Notes under the pieces: generated by a model
What the model was told of the DNA's origin: nothing
Databases searched by the model: none
Seen by the model: the letters and a program-made list of their open reading frames with translations, nothing else
Part shown: one piece after another, positions 61,801 through 64,000 of the stretch
How the letters are laid out: each line of letters starts with the position of its first letter
Position numbering within the stretch: the stretch's first letter is position 1
Position numbers and translations under genes: made by a program
Source: Agapetus fuscipes
Taxonomy: Eukaryota > Arthropoda > Insecta > Trichoptera > Glossosomatidae
NCBI GenBank assembly: GCA_951799405.1
Contig: OX637350.1
Span: 1,101,852-1,165,851, forward strand
DNA length: 64,000 nt
Direction: 5' to 3'

Positions 61801-62430
61801 CTAGTTTCGTCTCCACTAATATTGTAACTCAATGTGTGTACAACAGTGAAATTAAGATGCGAGATTACACCGCCGCCCTGAGCTCAACTCCACTGTGAAT
61901 ACATAAATTTATAACTTATCGCTTCATCTCCTGTTCCTCTAAATGCCGTACGCGTCAAATATCCTAATAATAGCAGTCCTACGATGTGATCATAAAATCC
62001 GTGTTCTGATAGATACACACTAATTTGTAAGGCCCAGTATTTTCAACGTTAGCATAGCGACTTTATACTGCATGAAAAGGACGCATTTAGATCAATCGTC
62101 TGGGTAGTTTTTTTTTTTTTTTTTTTAAGTAGATTTGTGGAAAGGAATTCTCAAACCCTCCTCGTACCCGTCCTGTATGTATGTGTCAGAAGGACCCACA
62201 GCACATGGACGCTCATGCAAAGCTATATATTTTCTCAAGTGGCGAAAGGCCTTCCCGTGAAGTGAAAGCAACGGCACGACAAAACAAGAACCTCTAGGTC
62301 AGAGGCGTGCCCATGACTCTAAAAGTAAATGGTTCGATGTTACTGAAGCTAATAGCATACCTCGGGTGGCACTCCTTGTGGGATTGTTGCTAGATCACGA
62401 GTAGCGTGAATAATAATACACATAATACGA
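61801..62430. other. Mostly unassigned; M7 half-copy and SINE3 tail
   Basis: 62028-62110 matches one arm of MITE M7 ('gcccagtattttcaacgtta'). 62105-62160 resembles the SINE3 tail on the minus strand (T-run, 'aagtagatttgtggaaagga'). Otherwise nothing recognised. Confidence 0.4.
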
Positions 62431-63050
62431 AATAATAATAATTTAAATCTAAGGACAGGATTACTGTGAATCCGCTGCGGATGCAGCTTGGCAAAATGAA
62501 GCGCAAAATCGCTCAAAAGCGGAGAAATTTGATTTTGTAGCAACAAAGTCTGCGTAACCGACTGGGCCAATGGCCGGCCGTACTGCAGCAAGGAGCGCAA
62601 CCCGATCAGAGTGTCGCAATGGACAGTACCATAATATATGAGACACGTCCTGGGAGCTGGCGCCGCAAGGGCACTCTGCTGATAAGATGGATGGGATACC
62701 CAGCTGGTGTAGTTTGGCTTTAAAGTTTCCGTGGCCAGTTAAAAACTGGCTGGTAAAGTGGTTCGGGACAAGCCACTTTGCAGCCAAGCGCTGCAATTCA
62801 CCAACATATTTTGCCTGGCCAACACCTTCTCTAAAGGTCAGTCTCCCCTCCACTGACCCACGCCCTGTATATCCATCGCATCCGGGCATGTGTCACAGGA
62901 CTCGCATGCAAAAGTTATGTGAGATGCGAGTGGCAGAAGACCCTCCGGTGAAGCTACACTTTCCCAAGTGTTTACACAAAGCAAAGGAGACTCAGAAATC
63001 ACTGAAAGAGCAAAGGATGCAGACATGCGAAAGCAGAAGCTTGTGTGCAT
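62430..63050 (-). pseudogene. LINE-F (R1-like) ORF2 C-terminus
   Basis: Minus strand. An open stretch of 142 codons (62461-62889) includes the region after the reverse transcriptase/RNase-H-like part: NHFTSQFLTGHGNFKAKLHQL, then a zinc finger ECPCGASSQDVSHILWYCP (C-x-C...H...C). The more upstream part (62838-63050) continues in another frame (FACESCDTCPDAMDIQ). The T-G-H-G...C-P-C-G...H...C-P order is typical of R1/Jockey-like LINEs. An ATT-rich tail follows at 62430-62445. Confidence 0.8.
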
Positions 63051-63125
63051 GCAATGACATCTGTTGAACCAGGGTCGAAGTTAAGGTCAGGTCAAGTAGG
63101 CCAGACGCAGATTCGAACCAACATT
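63051..63125 (-). mobile_element. SINE3 fragment
   Basis: Minus strand: 'catctgttgaaccagggtcg' and 'gattcgaaccaacattattc'. Confidence 0.65.
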
Positions 63126-63179
63126 ATTCTTTATTTTTTTCACTGTTTTAAGTCATATATCGCCACCTTAAAAAATGGA

Positions 63180-63482
63180 TATGAATTTTTCAACCCAGCA
63201 AAGAGCATCTTTAAAAATATAAATGATATATTTTTATGCTGCGTCAGGAATCGAACCTACGACCTTACATTTACGAGTCCGAAGCGGTAACCACTACACT
63301 ATGAACCGGACTAGTGAAGCTAAATTCTACATTATTGTTCTCAGATTCAGTTTTAATTTCTTGATCTTCTTTGCCGATATGAACTCGTCATTTCAAAAGA
63401 ATAACTTCCCATCGATAGCTCAGAGATTCGAAACCCACGACCTTCCATTTACAAGTCCGAAGAGCTAACCACGTGACTACGA
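63180..63482 (-). mobile_element. Two SINE2 head fragments
   Basis: 63180-63320 holds body and tRNA-like head ('tcaacccagcaaagagcat', 'ggtaaccactacactatgaa'). 63425-63482 holds a second head only ('cccacgaccttccatttaca'). Confidence 0.7.
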
Positions 63483-63487
63483 ACATG

Positions 63488-63905
63488 TGACCGGTCCGTA
63501 GTCCAGTGGCAGCACTACGGACTCGTAAATGGAAGGTTGTGGGTTCGAATCCCGGCAGAGCACAAAAATATACCATTTATATTTTCAAATTTGCTCTTCG
63601 CTGGGTTGAAAAATTCATAAACCTTTACTAAAGACCGGTCATCAAAAGGTCCATCCAGCCTTACAGCAACCGGGTCTTACTTAAGAACTGGCGCTTTGTA
63701 GCGACGACGACTAATCTAATCTAAGTTGCAAAGATATGTTACATTGGAGATTCACGTTACATGCATTCTCACAGCCAGACACGTACAAGTTCGCGCTTGC
63801 ACATGCCTCATGTGAACCTACAACATAAAAACGCCCAAGCTCGCAGAGGGCTGTTGAGGTGTGATACACAAAAACAGTGCTCTCCAAATAAATCAGCCTA
63901 TTTTT
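63488..63905 (+). mobile_element. SINE2 (tail I) split by LINE-A
   Basis: SINE2 runs 63488-63712 ('gaccggtccgtagtccagtg', B box 'gggttcgaatccc'), is interrupted, and resumes at 63831 ('gcccaagctcgcagagggct') with tail I to 63905. Confidence 0.88.
63713..63830 (-). mobile_element. LINE-A 3' end inserted in SINE2
   Basis: Minus-strand last ~118 bp of LINE-A with tail ('ctaatctaatctaagttgca'), same subfamily as 40686-40940. Confidence 0.9.
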
Positions 63906-64000
63906 TTTTAACTTGCGCTTTATATACTCCCAAAGACAGTAGTTACTAGAAGCCAATTTTGCTGGAACATTCCAGAACATAAAGCTTCCAGTAGGTACAT

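Overview
The window is repeat-rich, AT-rich animal nuclear DNA with no bacterial-type gene organisation. Several signs point to an insect and most likely a lepidopteran: very many short GTAGGTACCTAC-type motifs, abundant tRNA-derived SINEs, 5'-truncated non-LTR retrotransposons (LINEs) with microsatellite tails, and numerous small MITEs. The species assignment is inference. No complete protein-coding gene was found. Almost every open reading frame lies inside a repeat.

Unique, possibly genic sequence is sparse. A CpG-rich promoter-like block at about 16.05-16.41 kb ends in a good splice donor, as expected of a non-coding first exon on the + strand. A 126-codon ORF or conserved block follows at 17.84-18.22 kb. 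Candidate short coding exons lie at 26.56 kb (38 codons, phase-0 donor) and 45.49-45.68 kb (66 codons, acceptor and donor both present). Further GC-rich, promoter-like stretches are at 42.9-43.7, 51.3-51.9 and 56.4-56.8 kb. One or more genes with long introns running through the window would fit, but nothing here proves it.

The rest is a layered repeat landscape. LINE-A, a family whose C-terminal coding end and 3' UTR are both visible, has over 40 truncated copies on both strands. Its tail units are 5, 6 or 7 bp. Other LINE 3' ends (LINE-B to LINE-F and an RTE-like end) are also present. SINE1, SINE2 and SINE3 all have tRNA-like heads. SINE2 is the most unusual: three copies carry a 5S-rRNA-like head fused to the tRNA-like head at the same junction, and two copies have exchanged their 3' tail for the 3' end of LINE-D.

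Tandem and inverted structures include a 1.7-kb foldback-like element built from 15-bp units (2.0-3.7 kb), two similar elements at 25.4-26.3 and 48.7-48.95 kb, an 18-copy 101/105-bp satellite with higher-order repeats (37.9-39.7 kb), and several MITEs with clear terminal inverted repeats.

The most interesting system is a set of seven motifs at 19.06, 28.10, 31.17-31.32 (two, inverted), 36.11, 36.38 and 37.64 kb that match the hammerhead ribozyme core (CUGANGA, stem II, GAAA, palindromic stem III). Stems I and II co-vary between copies. They sit in small palindromic insertions. One insertion has a 7-bp target duplication and a related empty site elsewhere in the window. This is what is expected of Penelope-like or related ribozyme-bearing retroelement ends.
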